Positions 43,374 to 52,740 of a stretch of DNA of 53,215 nt are shown here, in pieces (positions within the stretch are counted from its first letter, which is position 1; each line of letters opens with the position of its first letter). Source of the DNA: Prevotella jejuni. Lineage in GTDB: Bacteria > Bacteroidota > Bacteroidia > Bacteroidales > Bacteroidaceae. The translations under genes were made by a program, and so were the position numbers. The stretch covers positions 1 to 53,215 of the forward strand of contig NZ_FZNZ01000027.1 in the NCBI RefSeq assembly GCF_900187995.1, written 5' to 3'. Below the pieces are notes generated by a model. That model was not told the DNA's origin and ran no database searches. It saw nothing but the letters and a program-made list of their open reading frames with translations.

Positions 43374-44465
43374 CTACTTAACGATACCTTTCTCCAAATA
43401 CTCTTCAAGATTTGTCCTAACCTTCTCAGCAGCACCTTCAGATGCAACTTTTGCCATGTCGCTGTCTACCATAATGTTGACAAGCTCTTCAAAGCTGGTA
43501 CTGTTAGGATTCCATCCAAGTTTTGCCTTTGCCTTTGTTGGGTCTCCCCAGAGATTGACAACGTCAGTTGGACGATAAAAATCAGGACTTACCTCAATGA
43601 TAACATTTCCAGTTGCCTTGTCAATACCCTTTTCGTCCATGCCTTCGCCTTGGAATTCAAGTTCTATTCCTACACGTTTGAAAGCGTAATAGCAGAACTC
43701 TCGAACACTATGTTGTACACCCGTTGCAATAACGAAATCCTCTGGTTGTTCTTGTTGGAGGATTAACCACATACACTCTACGTAGTCCTTAGCATATCCC
43801 CAGTCACGAAGAGAACCGAGGTTGCCCAAGTAGAGCTTGTCTTGCTTACCCTGTTTGATACGAGCTGCAGCAAGTGTAATCTTACGAGTAACGAAAGTCT
43901 CGCCACGACGCTCACTCTCATGATTGAAAAGAATACCAGAGCAACAATACATATTATAAGCCTCACGATATTCCTTCACAATCCAGAAACCATATTGCTT
44001 AGCAACTGCGTAGGGACTGTAAGGGTGGAATGGGGTGTTTTCGTTCTGTGGAACCTCCTCAACCTTGCCGTATAATTCGGATGTCGAAGCTTGATAGATA
44101 CGACAAGTCTCTGTCATTCCTAACTGGCGAACAGCTTCAAGAATACGTAATACGCCCACAGCGTCGACGTCAGCTGTAAACTCTGGAGAGTCGAAGCTGA
44201 CCTGTACATGACTTTGCGCTGCAAGATTATAAATCTCATCAGGGCGTACTTTGCTGATTACTCCAAGAATACTCATTGAATCACTGAGGTCAGCATAATG
44301 CAAATGGAAATGAGGACGTCCCTCTAAATGAGCTATACGCTCACGGAAATCTACTGATGAACGACGGATAGTTCCATGCACATCATAACCCTTTTCGAGT
44401 AACAATTCTGCCAAATAAGAACCATCTTGGCCTGTAATACCCGTGATAAGTGCTTTTTTCTGCAT
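43374..44465 (-). CDS. gmd: GDP-mannose 4,6-dehydratase
   Basis: A 363-residue cytoplasmic dehydratase that converts GDP-mannose to GDP-4-keto-6-deoxymannose, the substrate of Fcl. The NAD-binding [21 protein letters not shown], the TSELYGKV active-site segment and the [11 protein letters not shown] catalytic Tyr/Lys are all visible; the [16 protein letters not shown] stretch is typical. The length fits. A minus-strand TATCTTTG element at 44505-44512 (40 bases upstream) probably drives gmd-fcl. No glycosyltransferase, Wzx or Wzy genes are nearby, so the fucose is used by genes elsewhere. Confidence 0.96.
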   Translation of the reverse strand: MQKKALITGITGQDGSYLAELLLEKGYDVHGTIRRSSVDFRERIAHLEGRPHFHLHYADLSDSMSILGVISKVRPDEIYNLAAQSHVQVSFDSPEFTADVDAVGVLRILEAVRQLGMTETCRIYQASTSELYGKVEEVPQNENTPFHPYSPYAVAKQYGFWIVKEYREAYNMYCCSGILFNHESERRGETFVTRKITLAAARIKQGKQDKLYLGNLGSLRDWGYAKDYVECMWLILQQEQPEDFVIATGVQHSVREFCYYAFKRVGIELEFQGEGMDEKGIDKATGNVIIEVSPDFYRPTDVVNLWGDPTKAKAKLGWNPNSTSFEELVNIMVDSDMAKVASEGAAEKVRTNLEEYLEKGIVK

Positions 44466-44504
44466 TATATTTTATGATGATATTATTATATTCCTATGGT
44501 TGCA

Positions 44505-44512
44505 CAAAGATA
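44505..44512 (-). promoter_or_regulatory. Putative -7 promoter element of gmd-fcl
   Basis: CAAAGATA reads TATCTTTG on the minus strand (TAnnTTTG), 40 bases before the gmd ATG at 44465. Confidence 0.6.
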
Positions 44513-45009
44513 CAAATTATTATTAATAATTTATCTTTTTACGGATAATAAACCTTAAATTTATATTTAATTTAATTCTAACTATGATGTTTGAACCCAA
44601 CTATTGTTTCGTTTATCATCCTTTTCGAGGGATATGTGCAAACTTTCCTATGCTTTAGAACTTGTTTCTCTGCATGTTTTTTGATTAAGTTTGTGATTGT
44701 TGTAAGCTCTTCACATGTACACTCTCTGTGTACCTCAAGTTGTTGGATACTTCGTTCTACTCATAAGATAACACGCAAGAAAGTCGTTGGCAGTTCCCAT
44801 TTCTCAATGAAAGATGGATTTGCTTTACTTTATTTGCCAGCATCTTCATAATGATGTATCAGTAATTGCTCTACACTTCAAGGTAATCGGTAGGATTATG
44901 AAAAAGCATGACATTAAGATGTGTGTAATCTTCTCAAAATAATACTATACCTCCTCTTGGCATTGGTTGTATAATAAATTGTGTTTCAGTAGGTTATATG
45001 CATGAATAA

Positions 45010-45215
45010 AGAAGATGCTTCTTTTGCTTCAAGAAGGGCGTCTTCAATATGTAAGAAGGGCATGTTCTTGAACGTAAATAAGGCTTTCCTATGAACTTAA
45101 AGAGCATGTGTTAGAATTGATGAGGGTGAAAAATATTGACATAAACGCATGAATAATAGTCTTACTCCTGCCCTTTCCTCAAGTAGAAGGAGATTATCCA
45201 CAGAAATGTCTAACG
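45010..45215. repeat. Dispersed hairpin repeat, copy 2
   Basis: Contains CAAGAAGGGCGTCTTC (about 45029-45044), AAGAAGGGCATGTTCTTGAA (45054-45073), CTTAAAGAGCATGTGTTAGA, GGGTGAAAAATATTGACATA and TGTCTAACG. These are the same blocks, in the same order and orientation, as in copy 1 at 11270-11480. The similarity extends about 200 bases with gaps, too long for a simple terminator. Confidence 0.7.
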
Positions 45216-45371
45216 TATTCTTCGTGTTTGTTTAACGTTCTCACTTCTTTTATTAGCTACTTTATAGCTGAAATCTTATTATTTAGATTTTCACTTGTAG
45301 AAGGAAGAAAGGAGGTAGATGTATATCTCCTTTCTTTAACAGGTTCTATTACTCATTTCTCTGAAAGGTAT

Positions 45372-45403
45372 AAAAAAAGCCCATTCAAAAAAAGAATGAG
45401 CTT
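45372..45403 (-). terminator. Terminator after hcp
   Basis: AAGCCCATTC (45377-45386) pairs with GAATGAGCTT (45394-45403) with one C-A mismatch. On the minus strand the stem is followed by a seven-T run (CTTTTTTTATACC). It is 23 bases past the stop. Confidence 0.85.
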
Positions 45404-45425
45404 CAAGTTTATATATGTGATTAAT

Positions 45426-47078
45426 TTATCCTACCATGTTCTTGAGGTCTTCCTCAACAGAGGTAATACCGCCCAGACCAAAGTTTTCAACCAACACCTT
45501 CAAAACGTTTGGAGAAACGAAGGCTGGCAATGTAGGACCGATGTGAATATTCTTGATACCAAGGTAGAGTAGGGCAAGTAGGACGATAACTGCCTTCTGC
45601 TCATACCATGCGATGTTGAACTCGATAGGAAGGTCGTTAATATCATTTGCACCAAAGATTTCTTTCAGCTTTAATGCAACTACAGCCCATGAATAAGAAT
45701 CATTACACTGTCCTGCATCCAATACACGTGGAATACCATTGATGTCACCAAGGTTCAGTTTATTGTATTTGAACTTAGCACAACCACTGGTCAAGATAAC
45801 AGTATCCTTTGGTAGTTGAGCTGCAAACTCTGTATAATAATCACGGCTCTTCATACGACCATCACACCCACTCATTACAACAAACTTGCGTATAGCACCA
45901 CTCTTAACGGCCTCAACGACCTTATCGGCTAACGCAAATACTTGTGCATGAGCAAATCCACCGACAATCTCACCCTGTTCGATAGCTGTTGGAGCCTTAC
46001 ATGTCTTTGCGATCTCAATTACTTCAGAGAAGTCCTTATGACCATTCTCATCAGCTACGATGTGCTTCCAACCAGGGAAACCAGTTGCATTAGTCGTGAA
46101 GACACGATCCTTATAGCTTGCCTTTGGTGATGGAGGAACAATACAGTTCGTCGTGAAGACGATAGGACCATTGAATGTCTCGAACTCTTCTTTCTGTTTC
46201 CACCATGCATTACCATAGTTGCCTACAAGGTGCTTGTATTTCTTCAACTGTGGATAATAGTGAGCTGGGAGCATCTCACCATGAGTATAAACGTCTACAC
46301 CAGTACCCTCTGTCTGCTCCAAAAGCTGCTCGATATCCTTCAAGTCATGACCAGAAATAAGTATACCTGGACGGCTACCAGTACCAATATTAACCTTTGT
46401 AAGTTCTGGATTGCCGTAAGCCTGCGTGTTCGCTTTATCAAGCAATGCCATTGCATCTACACCGAATTTACCAGTTTCCATTACTGTAGCCAGCAATGTA
46501 TCCATGTCAGCAGCTGGGTTTGAAATGGTAGCAAGAGCCTTCTCCATGAAAGCGATGATGTCTTCGTTGCGCTCGTTGAGGCGTGATGCATGCTCGTAGT
46601 AAGCAGCCATACCCTTCAAACCTAAGACAGTCAACTCTTTCAACGAACGTATATCCTCATTCTCTGTACGGAGTACACCTTCGCGATTACCTTCTGCTTC
46701 GTAGTCAGCCTTCTCACCTCCCCAATTTACTTCTTGGTAATCAGGTAGAGTTACATTCTTCTCCTTTGCAAGAGAGAGAAGTTCGTGCTTAATTCGTACA
46801 CCATTGTCCACCTTATTTAATATAGCTTGATCGTCAAAGTTGGCATTTGTAATCGTAGCGAAAAGTGCGTCTACGAGATAATCACCAACCTCTTGATTCG
46901 TTTCTATACCAGCTTTGCGAAGTGAATCTGCTATAGTAGCAACACCTCTTACAACACCAAGTAACAAATCTTGCCAACGGCTTGTGTCTGCTTTCTTACC
47001 ACATACACCTTGAATAGTACACCCTGTACCTTTTGCTGTTTCCTGACATTGGAAACAGAACATTTTGTTTTCTGCCAT
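45426..47078 (-). CDS. hcp: Hybrid cluster protein (hydroxylamine reductase)
   Basis: A 550-residue cytoplasmic iron-sulfur enzyme. The N-terminal cluster motif is C8-x2-C11-x8-C20-x5-C26 ([22 protein letters not shown]). This spacing is that of strict-anaerobe Hcp with a [4Fe-4S] cluster, not the wider E. coli spacing. The hybrid-cluster ligands are in [21 protein letters not shown] and the [19 protein letters not shown] segments. Hcp reduces hydroxylamine and nitric oxide and takes part in nitrosative-stress defence. No hcr gene is next to it. Its promoter (47123-47152) faces the divergent AraC-type regulator. Confidence 0.96.
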   Translation of the reverse strand: MAENKMFCFQCQETAKGTGCTIQGVCGKKADTSRWQDLLLGVVRGVATIADSLRKAGIETNQEVGDYLVDALFATITNANFDDQAILNKVDNGVRIKHELLSLAKEKNVTLPDYQEVNWGGEKADYEAEGNREGVLRTENEDIRSLKELTVLGLKGMAAYYEHASRLNERNEDIIAFMEKALATISNPAADMDTLLATVMETGKFGVDAMALLDKANTQAYGNPELTKVNIGTGSRPGILISGHDLKDIEQLLEQTEGTGVDVYTHGEMLPAHYYPQLKKYKHLVGNYGNAWWKQKEEFETFNGPIVFTTNCIVPPSPKASYKDRVFTTNATGFPGWKHIVADENGHKDFSEVIEIAKTCKAPTAIEQGEIVGGFAHAQVFALADKVVEAVKSGAIRKFVVMSGCDGRMKSRDYYTEFAAQLPKDTVILTSGCAKFKYNKLNLGDINGIPRVLDAGQCNDSYSWAVVALKLKEIFGANDINDLPIEFNIAWYEQKAVIVLLALLYLGIKNIHIGPTLPAFVSPNVLKVLVENFGLGGITSVEEDLKNMVG

Positions 47079-47122
47079 GTTTCTTAGTTCTATATTTATT
47101 TCAATAATGTTATTTTCGGATG

Positions 47123-47152
47123 CAAAGGTATATGATGAAAGAAAGTGAACAA
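47123..47152 (-). promoter_or_regulatory. Promoter of hcp
   Basis: On the minus strand TTG (47150-47152), a 19-base spacer and TACCTTTG (47123-47130) form a full Bacteroidetes promoter, 45 bases before the ATG at 47078. An operator for an HcpR/FNR-type regulator may overlap it, but I cannot define one by eye. Confidence 0.65.
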
Positions 47153-47387
47153 GGTAACATTTGTGACGGGGTAAGGTTAAAAAAATATAAAGGTGATGGT
47201 TCTTTGTTTACGACGTATAAGATTTGTCTTATGTAAAGAAGAACGTAAAAAGATAAAATCGGAAACGCTTTGTATAAAAAGATGTTAAGATTATATATGT
47301 AAATAATTTATACATGGATAATAGAGAGTGTAATGATTTCTTTGTGAAATTTAATAACTAATAGATATTAAAAAACTTGCTATAAAC

Positions 47388-47418
47388 TTGACATTCTTAA
47401 TTAAAAATGTTATATTTG
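47388..47418 (+). promoter_or_regulatory. Promoter of the AraC-type regulator and M49 peptidase pair
   Basis: TTG (47388-47390), a 20-base spacer and TATATTTG (47411-47418) form a complete promoter 40 bases before the regulator ATG at 47458. Confidence 0.75.
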
Positions 47419-47457
47419 CAGTGTAATAACAAATAGGTAACTAAAAATACACGGATT

Positions 47458-47916
47458 ATGGCTAAGTACAATTTAACTGAAAAGAAAGAGAAGGTAGCTG
47501 CTTACCGAAGTTTGGTCAGTCCGCAACTAATGGATGAATTAAAGGAGAAAATCCTTAATATCATTCTTATTCAGCAACGTTACAAAGACAAGAATTATTC
47601 TGCCAAGCAACTTGCTGAGGACTTGGGGACTAATACACGCTACATCTCGGCGGTAGTAAATGTGAGATTTCACATGAACTATACGTCATTCGTTAACAAA
47701 TTCAGAATAGAGGAGGCTATGGCTCTATTGGTTGATAAACGTTATCAAGAGCTGAATATGGAAGATATCAGTGATATGGTGGGTTTCTCAAACAGACAAT
47801 CATTCTATGCTTCTTTCTATAAACTAAATGGTGTCACCCCACGTGACTATAGAATGCGGCATTCAACACAACACTCATCTGAAGATGTACGTGTGAAGAA
47901 ACCGCTTAAGAAATAA
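47458..47916 (+). CDS. AraC-type helix-turn-helix transcriptional regulator (DNA-binding domain only)
   Basis: A 152-residue regulator consisting almost only of an AraC/XylS-type DNA-binding domain (about residues 35-135), with an N-terminal helix and a basic tail (VRVKKPLKK). The two helix-turn-helix motifs are visible as YSAKQLAEDLGTNTRYISAVVN and MEDISDMVGFSNRQSFYASF, ending in the typical GVTPRDYRMRH. There is no ligand-binding domain, so any signal must come from a partner or from its abundance. It is divergent from hcp and lies 7 bases before the M49 peptidase gene, so it could act on either promoter. The target is not determined. Confidence 0.88.
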   Translation: MAKYNLTEKKEKVAAYRSLVSPQLMDELKEKILNIILIQQRYKDKNYSAKQLAEDLGTNTRYISAVVNVRFHMNYTSFVNKFRIEEAMALLVDKRYQELNMEDISDMVGFSNRQSFYASFYKLNGVTPRDYRMRHSTQHSSEDVRVKKPLKK

Positions 47917-47923
47917 ATAAAAA

Positions 47924-49915
47924 ATGTTCGAATCAATAGGAGAGGAAACTTTTAACTTTCAGGATGAACGGTTTGCCGATATACAACTATTACGATATCG
48001 GCTCCCGGATTTCGAATCACTGACAATTAGGCAAAAACAATTAATATATTGTTTGTCGCAAGCTACGCTATTTGGACGTGATATAACATTTGATCAGTTC
48101 GGCAAATACAACCTCCGTATTAGAAAGACTTTAGAGGCTGTCTATTTGAACTATAATGGTGAAAAGTTAGATTATAATTTTCGTGCTTTAGAGGAATATC
48201 TGAAGCACGTTTGGTTTGCTAATGGTATTTATCATCATTATGCGTGCGATAAGTTCTCACCATTATTTACAGAAGATTTCTTTCGTAAAGAAGTCTTAGC
48301 GCTTGAAGTCAATCAGCTTCCGCTTAACGAGGGAGAGACTGTTACGTCTTTGCTCGATGAGCTATGTCCTGTAATCTTTGATCCGACAGTTCTTCCAAAG
48401 CGAGTTGATAAGTCGGATGGTAAAGATATAGTACGCTCCTCTGCATGTAATTATTATGACGGAGTTTCTCAGCAGGAGGTTGAAGAATTTTATGCTAAGT
48501 TAAAGCAAGAAGGCCCAATAAGTGAAGTGCCATCTTATGGATTAAATTCTACTCTTGTAAAAGAAGGTGATTTAATCCGTGAAGATGTCTGGAAAATAGA
48601 AGGGAAATATGGGGCTGCGATTAGACAGATAGTATTCTGGCTAAATTGTGCAAAAGAATTTGTTGAAAACAAACGACAGCATCGTGTGATAGAATTGTTA
48701 ATTCGTTATTATGAGACAGGTGATTTACATGATTTCGATACATATTCTATTGAGTGGTTACGTGAGCAGAATGGGCGTATAGACTTTATCAATGGTTTTA
48801 TTGAGGTCTATGGTGACCCTATGGGATTGAAAGGCTCATGGGAAGGTATCGTTGAATATAAAGATCTTAAAGCCACACACCGTACACAAACTATATCTGC
48901 TAATGCACAGTGGTTTGAGGACCATTCACCAATTAAGCCTTTGTTTAGGAAAGAGGTTGTAAAAGGTGTTACAGCAAATGTTGTTTGTGCTGCAATGTTG
49001 GGAGGTGATGAGTATCCATCTTCAGCTATAGGTATAAATCTGCCAAATGCTGACTGGATTCGAGCAGAGTATGGTTCGAAGAGTGTGACAATATCTAATC
49101 TTACCCATGCTTACAATATGGCTGCGAAAGGAAATGGCTTTCGGGAGGAGTTTGTCATTGACGATGATACACGAAGACTATTAGAACTATATGCTGATAA
49201 GACCGATGATCTTCATACAGATCTTCATGAATGCTTAGGACATGGGAGTGGACGATTACTGCCTGGTACTGATCCTGATGCGTTGAAGAACTATGGTAAT
49301 ACTATAGAAGAGGCTCGTGCTGATTTATTTGGGTTATATTATATAGCAGATCTGAAACTTTTAGAGCTTGGACTCTTAGATAATGAAGAAGCTTATAAGG
49401 CGCAGTATTATAGCTATATGATGAATGGTTTGCTCACCCAACAAGTCCGTATTAAACCTGGCAAACAGATAGAAGAGTCGCACATGCAGAACCGTGCACT
49501 TATTGCGCAATGGGCTTTGGAGTTAGGAAAAGATGATAATGTTGTAGAGCTTGTAACTCGTGAAGATGGAAAGACAGGCCAATCAAAAACATTTGTGCGT
49601 ATTAATGACTATGAAACTTTACGGTATATCTTTGCTTATCAACTTGCAGAGATACAGCGTATTAAGAGCGAAGGAGACTTCTATATGGCTCGTGCTTTAG
49701 TGGAGAAGTATGCTATCAAACTGAATCCTGTTCTTCATGCAGAAGTATTACGTCGCTATGAAAACTTGAATATAGTACCTTATAAAGGGTTTATAAACCC
49801 AGTCCTTACACCTGTTTATAATGATTTTGGTGAAGTAATAGATGTTGTCGTAGATTATTCTGAGTCATACACAGAGCAGATGTTACGATATTCTCGAGAT
49901 TACCAAACACTTTGA
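47924..49915 (+). CDS. M49-family dipeptidyl-peptidase III
   Basis: A 663-residue zinc peptidase of family M49, which removes dipeptides from the N-terminus of short peptides. The zinc motif is HECLGH (H435-H440) where most members have HELLGH, and the third ligand lies in EEARAD (E463), usually EECRAD/E. The family core is otherwise kept (GSGRLLPGTDPDALKNYGNTIEEARADLFGLYYI). There is no signal peptide, so a cytoplasmic role in peptide turnover is likely. Bacteroidetes members are often mislabelled dihydrofolate reductase; nothing here supports that. The gene follows the regulator by 7 bases. A strong terminator lies 490 bases later, past the IS982 remnant. Confidence 0.9.
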   Translation: MFESIGEETFNFQDERFADIQLLRYRLPDFESLTIRQKQLIYCLSQATLFGRDITFDQFGKYNLRIRKTLEAVYLNYNGEKLDYNFRALEEYLKHVWFANGIYHHYACDKFSPLFTEDFFRKEVLALEVNQLPLNEGETVTSLLDELCPVIFDPTVLPKRVDKSDGKDIVRSSACNYYDGVSQQEVEEFYAKLKQEGPISEVPSYGLNSTLVKEGDLIREDVWKIEGKYGAAIRQIVFWLNCAKEFVENKRQHRVIELLIRYYETGDLHDFDTYSIEWLREQNGRIDFINGFIEVYGDPMGLKGSWEGIVEYKDLKATHRTQTISANAQWFEDHSPIKPLFRKEVVKGVTANVVCAAMLGGDEYPSSAIGINLPNADWIRAEYGSKSVTISNLTHAYNMAAKGNGFREEFVIDDDTRRLLELYADKTDDLHTDLHECLGHGSGRLLPGTDPDALKNYGNTIEEARADLFGLYYIADLKLLELGLLDNEEAYKAQYYSYMMNGLLTQQVRIKPGKQIEESHMQNRALIAQWALELGKDDNVVELVTREDGKTGQSKTFVRINDYETLRYIFAYQLAEIQRIKSEGDFYMARALVEKYAIKLNPVLHAEVLRRYENLNIVPYKGFINPVLTPVYNDFGEVIDVVVDYSESYTEQMLRYSRDYQTL

Positions 49916-49996
49916 TCATAATTTTATAAGTGTATTGACATTTGATGTATATTATGCTTTTCGGGTATATTTGATAGTCTCAACCCATTGGTGGAA

Positions 49997-50419
49997 TTAA
50001 ATCAGCGTGTATTTGAACCTGCTTATAGGTTTGTTGATAATGTAGTTGATGTGTTCTAATGCGGTCATCGTACAGACTTTTCCCACTATTCGGACAAAAA
50101 GAGCGCATGTTTCTTTGGCGTACTTTCTGATGACGAGGAACTGGTTTGTAAGTTGTGAAAGTACTGTTTCAATCCTCTTTCTTACCTTTGCTATAGGGTT
50201 GAAGGTTGGCTTTTAGTTCTTTTGGATAAGCCTATATGGACATTCAAGCCTGATGTTAACAATATCAAAAATGTCAAGTTGATTTTCCGCACTGATGTAC
50301 CCTTTGTCTTCTAAGATGCTACAATTGTGATAAAATGGCTTGTTGTCTTTGAGTTCTTTAATATTGTATACACTCGTTTGGGACAAGTCGTATGAATGTA
50401 TGACGCCCCCTGTCACCAT
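49997..50419 (-). pseudogene. Decayed IS982-family transposase fragment
   Basis: The minus frame reads VTGGVIHSYDLSQTSVYNIK...LEDKGYISAENQLDIFDIVN...CPYRLIQKN (start near 50419), then an in-frame TAA at about 50213. It continues in the same frame as KPTFNPIAKVRKRIETVLSQ...QFLVIRKYAKETCALFVRIV...INYIINKPISRFKYTLI to the stop at 49997. This is the C-terminal half of an IS982 transposase, with the GDKGYxSA-like segment and the KRIET..SQL..QF/IRxYAK block. The N-terminal half is missing, and an upstream stop blocks extension. No terminal inverted repeats are recognised. It is inactive. Confidence 0.88.
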
Positions 50420-50448
50420 TGTTGGTGTTAAGGGGGCATTTTTTTTGT
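50405..50448 (+). terminator. Strong GC-rich terminator next to the IS982 fragment
   Basis: GCCCCCT (50405-50411) pairs with AGGGGGC (50431-50437), extended by ACC/GGT pairs inside, followed by ATTTTTTTT. On the plus strand this is a strong rho-independent terminator. It lies 490 bases after the M49 gene, with the transposase fragment between them. Confidence 0.75.
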
Positions 50449-50515
50449 TCGTTTAGACACGTCGCTTTTTATGTTTCTTTTCAATTCATCTTTGTACTTT
50501 TCTGCACATAATATT

Positions 50516-50545
50516 TTGAAATGTGCTTATTAATATGTATCTTTG
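50516..50545 (+). promoter_or_regulatory. Promoter of the acyl-CoA ligase gene
   Basis: TTG (50516-50518), a 19-base spacer and TATCTTTG (50538-50545). The ATG at 50569 follows 23 bases later. It lies inside the longer reading frame that begins at 50521, which is therefore not the true start. Confidence 0.75.
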
Positions 50546-50568
50546 CACAGAGTTTGAAATATTGTGCA

Positions 50569-52233
50569 ATGGAAAAGATTCCAAGTTTTAATGAGTTAAT
50601 AGAGAAGAGTATCATCGAATTTTGGGATCGTGATGCTCTAACCGATTATAAGGGTAAGACCCTCCAATATCATGATGTTGCAAGAAAGATAGAGAAATTG
50701 CACATTATGTTTGAGGCAAGTGGTGTTAAACAAGGAGATAAGATAGCGCTTTGTGGAAGGAACTCTTCTGCATGGGCAGCTGCTTTTCTTGCCGTACTCA
50801 CCTATGGCGCAGTAGCTGTACCTATCTTGCATGAGTTTATGCCAGAGCAGATTCATAATATTGTTAATCACTCTGATGCAAAACTACTCTTTGTTGGTGA
50901 CGTCGTAGTTACACAGGTTGACGCCATGAAGATGCCAAAGTTGGAAGGTATCATCTATATCCCTGATTATTCATTGGTAGTAAGTCGTACAGACAAATTA
51001 ACCTATGCACGCGAACATCTCAATGAGGAGTTTGGGCGTCGTTATCCGAAGTATTTCCGTCAAGAAAATATCCATTACTATCGTGAACAGAGTCCAGATG
51101 AATTGGCTTTGATAAATTACACAAGTGGAACGACAGGACGTTCAAAAGGTGTTATGCTTCCTTATCGTTCTTTGTGGAGTAATGCTGATTTCGCAAAGCA
51201 TGTGTTAGGTAATATCATAAAGCCAGGCGATAATGTCATCAGTATCCTTCCGATGGCCCACATGTATGGAATGGCATTTGAGTTTATCTTTGAGTTCCTC
51301 TCAGGTGTTCATATCTATTACCTAACTCGCATACCTTCTCCTGCAATTATTTCGCAAGCTTTGCAGGAAGTTAAGCCAGTAATCATGATTGCCGTACCAT
51401 TGGTCATAGAGAAGATTATTCGTAAGAAGGTCTTTCCAAAGATACAGAACAATCGTATGCGTTTGCTTCTTAACATGCCAGTTATTAATAAGAAGGTACG
51501 TGCCAAAATACGTGAGCAAGTTTATCAAGCATTTGGTGGTAATCTATATGAGATTATTATTGGTGGTGCAGCCCTCAATGGTGAGATTGAATCTTTCTTA
51601 CGTCGTATAGAGTTCCCGTATACGGTAGGTTACGGTGCAACGGAGTGTGGTCCAATTATTTGTTATCGTGATTGGCATAGCTTTAAGCAAGGTTCTTGTG
51701 GACAAGCTGCCTTACATCAAGAAGTGCGTATAGATAGTCCTGATCCAACGAACATTCCAGGAGAAATTCTTACCAAGGGTCCTAATGTCCTCTTAGGATA
51801 TTATAAGAACGAAGAAGCCACAAGTCAGACAATCGACAAGGACGGATGGTTCCATACAGGTGACCTTGGTCTGATGGACCAAGACGGGAATGTCTTTATT
51901 AAAGGACGTTCGAAGAATATGCTTTTAGGTAGTAATGGGCAGAACATCTATCCAGAAGAGATAGAAGACAAGTTAAACTCTCTTCCTCTCGTAAATGAAT
52001 GCTTGGTTATTCAGAGTGGCGAGAAGCTTATAGCTTTGGTACATCCTGATTATGATGAAGCTCAGAACTTAGGACTTAATGCTGACGATATTAAGAATAT
52101 CATGGAAGAGAATCGTACACAGTTGAATGCTATTGTACCGGCCTATTGTAAGGTTTCAGAGATACGTATTCATGAAGAAGAGTTTGAGAAGACACCAAAG
52201 AAATCTATCAAGCGCTTCTTGTACACGGAATAA
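50569..52233 (+). CDS. AMP-forming fatty-acyl-CoA synthetase (AMP-binding family)
   Basis: A 554-residue adenylate-forming enzyme that activates a carboxylic acid, probably a long-chain fatty acid, to acyl-AMP and then acyl-CoA. Motifs in order: INYTSGTTGRSKG (P-loop, Y184 onward), GYGATECGPII, GWFHTGDLG and GRSKNMLLGSNGQNIYPEEIE. The C-terminal hinge and last lobe are short, as in the FadD-like Bacteroidetes group, and the conserved catalytic lysine near the C-terminus is in EKTPKKSIKR. The start is moved to 50569 because the promoter overlaps the first 16 codons of the longer frame. It is a single-gene unit with a strong terminator. Confidence 0.92.
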   Translation: MEKIPSFNELIEKSIIEFWDRDALTDYKGKTLQYHDVARKIEKLHIMFEASGVKQGDKIALCGRNSSAWAAAFLAVLTYGAVAVPILHEFMPEQIHNIVNHSDAKLLFVGDVVVTQVDAMKMPKLEGIIYIPDYSLVVSRTDKLTYAREHLNEEFGRRYPKYFRQENIHYYREQSPDELALINYTSGTTGRSKGVMLPYRSLWSNADFAKHVLGNIIKPGDNVISILPMAHMYGMAFEFIFEFLSGVHIYYLTRIPSPAIISQALQEVKPVIMIAVPLVIEKIIRKKVFPKIQNNRMRLLLNMPVINKKVRAKIREQVYQAFGGNLYEIIIGGAALNGEIESFLRRIEFPYTVGYGATECGPIICYRDWHSFKQGSCGQAALHQEVRIDSPDPTNIPGEILTKGPNVLLGYYKNEEATSQTIDKDGWFHTGDLGLMDQDGNVFIKGRSKNMLLGSNGQNIYPEEIEDKLNSLPLVNECLVIQSGEKLIALVHPDYDEAQNLGLNADDIKNIMEENRTQLNAIVPAYCKVSEIRIHEEEFEKTPKKSIKRFLYTE

Positions 52234-52259
52234 GTTCTTGATAAATTAGATAGACAGAG

Positions 52260-52340
52260 TTTGGGGATATACATCTCTTTTATCCGACTTTAATGTTCGT
52301 ATGGATAAAAGGAGAAGTATATCCCCAATTTTGTTTCCTT
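52260..52340 (+). terminator. Terminator after the acyl-CoA ligase gene
   Basis: TTGGGGATATACATCTCTTT (from 52261) pairs with GGATAAAAGGAGAAGTATAT and CCCCAA (52303-52328), a stem of about 25 bp with a few mismatches, followed by TTTTGTTTCC. Confidence 0.85.
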
Positions 52341-52553
52341 ACTTTTGTGTATAGATAAGTTGAATATTTTGAAATACAAACACAAGAAAAACTCATTGAA
52401 CTTTTTGTCTCTCACAAATTTTTAGAACACAAGAAGCCTGTTGGGTATTTTCTTTCTCACAGATTCTCACAGATGAACAGAAACCTTTCTGCGAACAGGG
52501 AGAACCCACAAACGCCGACAAGCGACGATAGATATCACAGAGCCTTTCTGCTA

Positions 52554-52592
52554 ACCATCAACACCTAACATTTAACACCCAACACCCAACAA
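52554..52592. repeat. AACACCC-rich direct-repeat tract, copy 2
   Basis: ACCATCAACACCTAACATTT (52554-52573) then AACACCCAACACCCAACA. It is nearly identical to the tract at 11526-11562. Non-coding. Confidence 0.65.
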
Positions 52593-52740
52593 TAGCTGAA
52601 ACGCTCTGTGTTATCGGTTTGGCTTAACGCCTCTGAATTGTTTTTGTGAAATCTGTTCTTCAGTATAACTCTGTGAGAAAAAGAATACCAGAGAAAAAGA
52701 TATCTACCATAAAGCAAGAAAAATCACATATTAGGATAAG

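Larger units (their letters stand above)
44466..45425. other. 960-base intergenic region between gmd and hcp
   Basis: No reading frame has protein-like composition; the 86-codon plus-strand frame at 44591-44851 is Cys/Ser-rich and has no family. The region holds the gmd promoter (44505-44512), copy 2 of the AAGAAGGGCGTCTTC repeat (about 45010-45215) and the hcp terminator (45372-45403). The segment 44530-45000 shows nothing I recognise. Confidence 0.6.

Noticed and set aside
44591..44851. An 86-codon plus-strand frame between gmd and hcp
   Set aside because: The product is Cys/Ser/Phe-rich with no family, no ribosome-binding site and no promoter; I consider it chance.
45228..45572. A 114-codon plus-strand frame over the end of hcp
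   Set aside because: It runs through the hcp terminator and antisense to the conserved hcp C-terminus, without a start context.
50521..50568. An extra 16-codon N-terminus for the acyl-CoA ligase
   Set aside because: The promoter element TATCTTTG at 50538-50545 lies inside it, so it is upstream of or at the transcription start.
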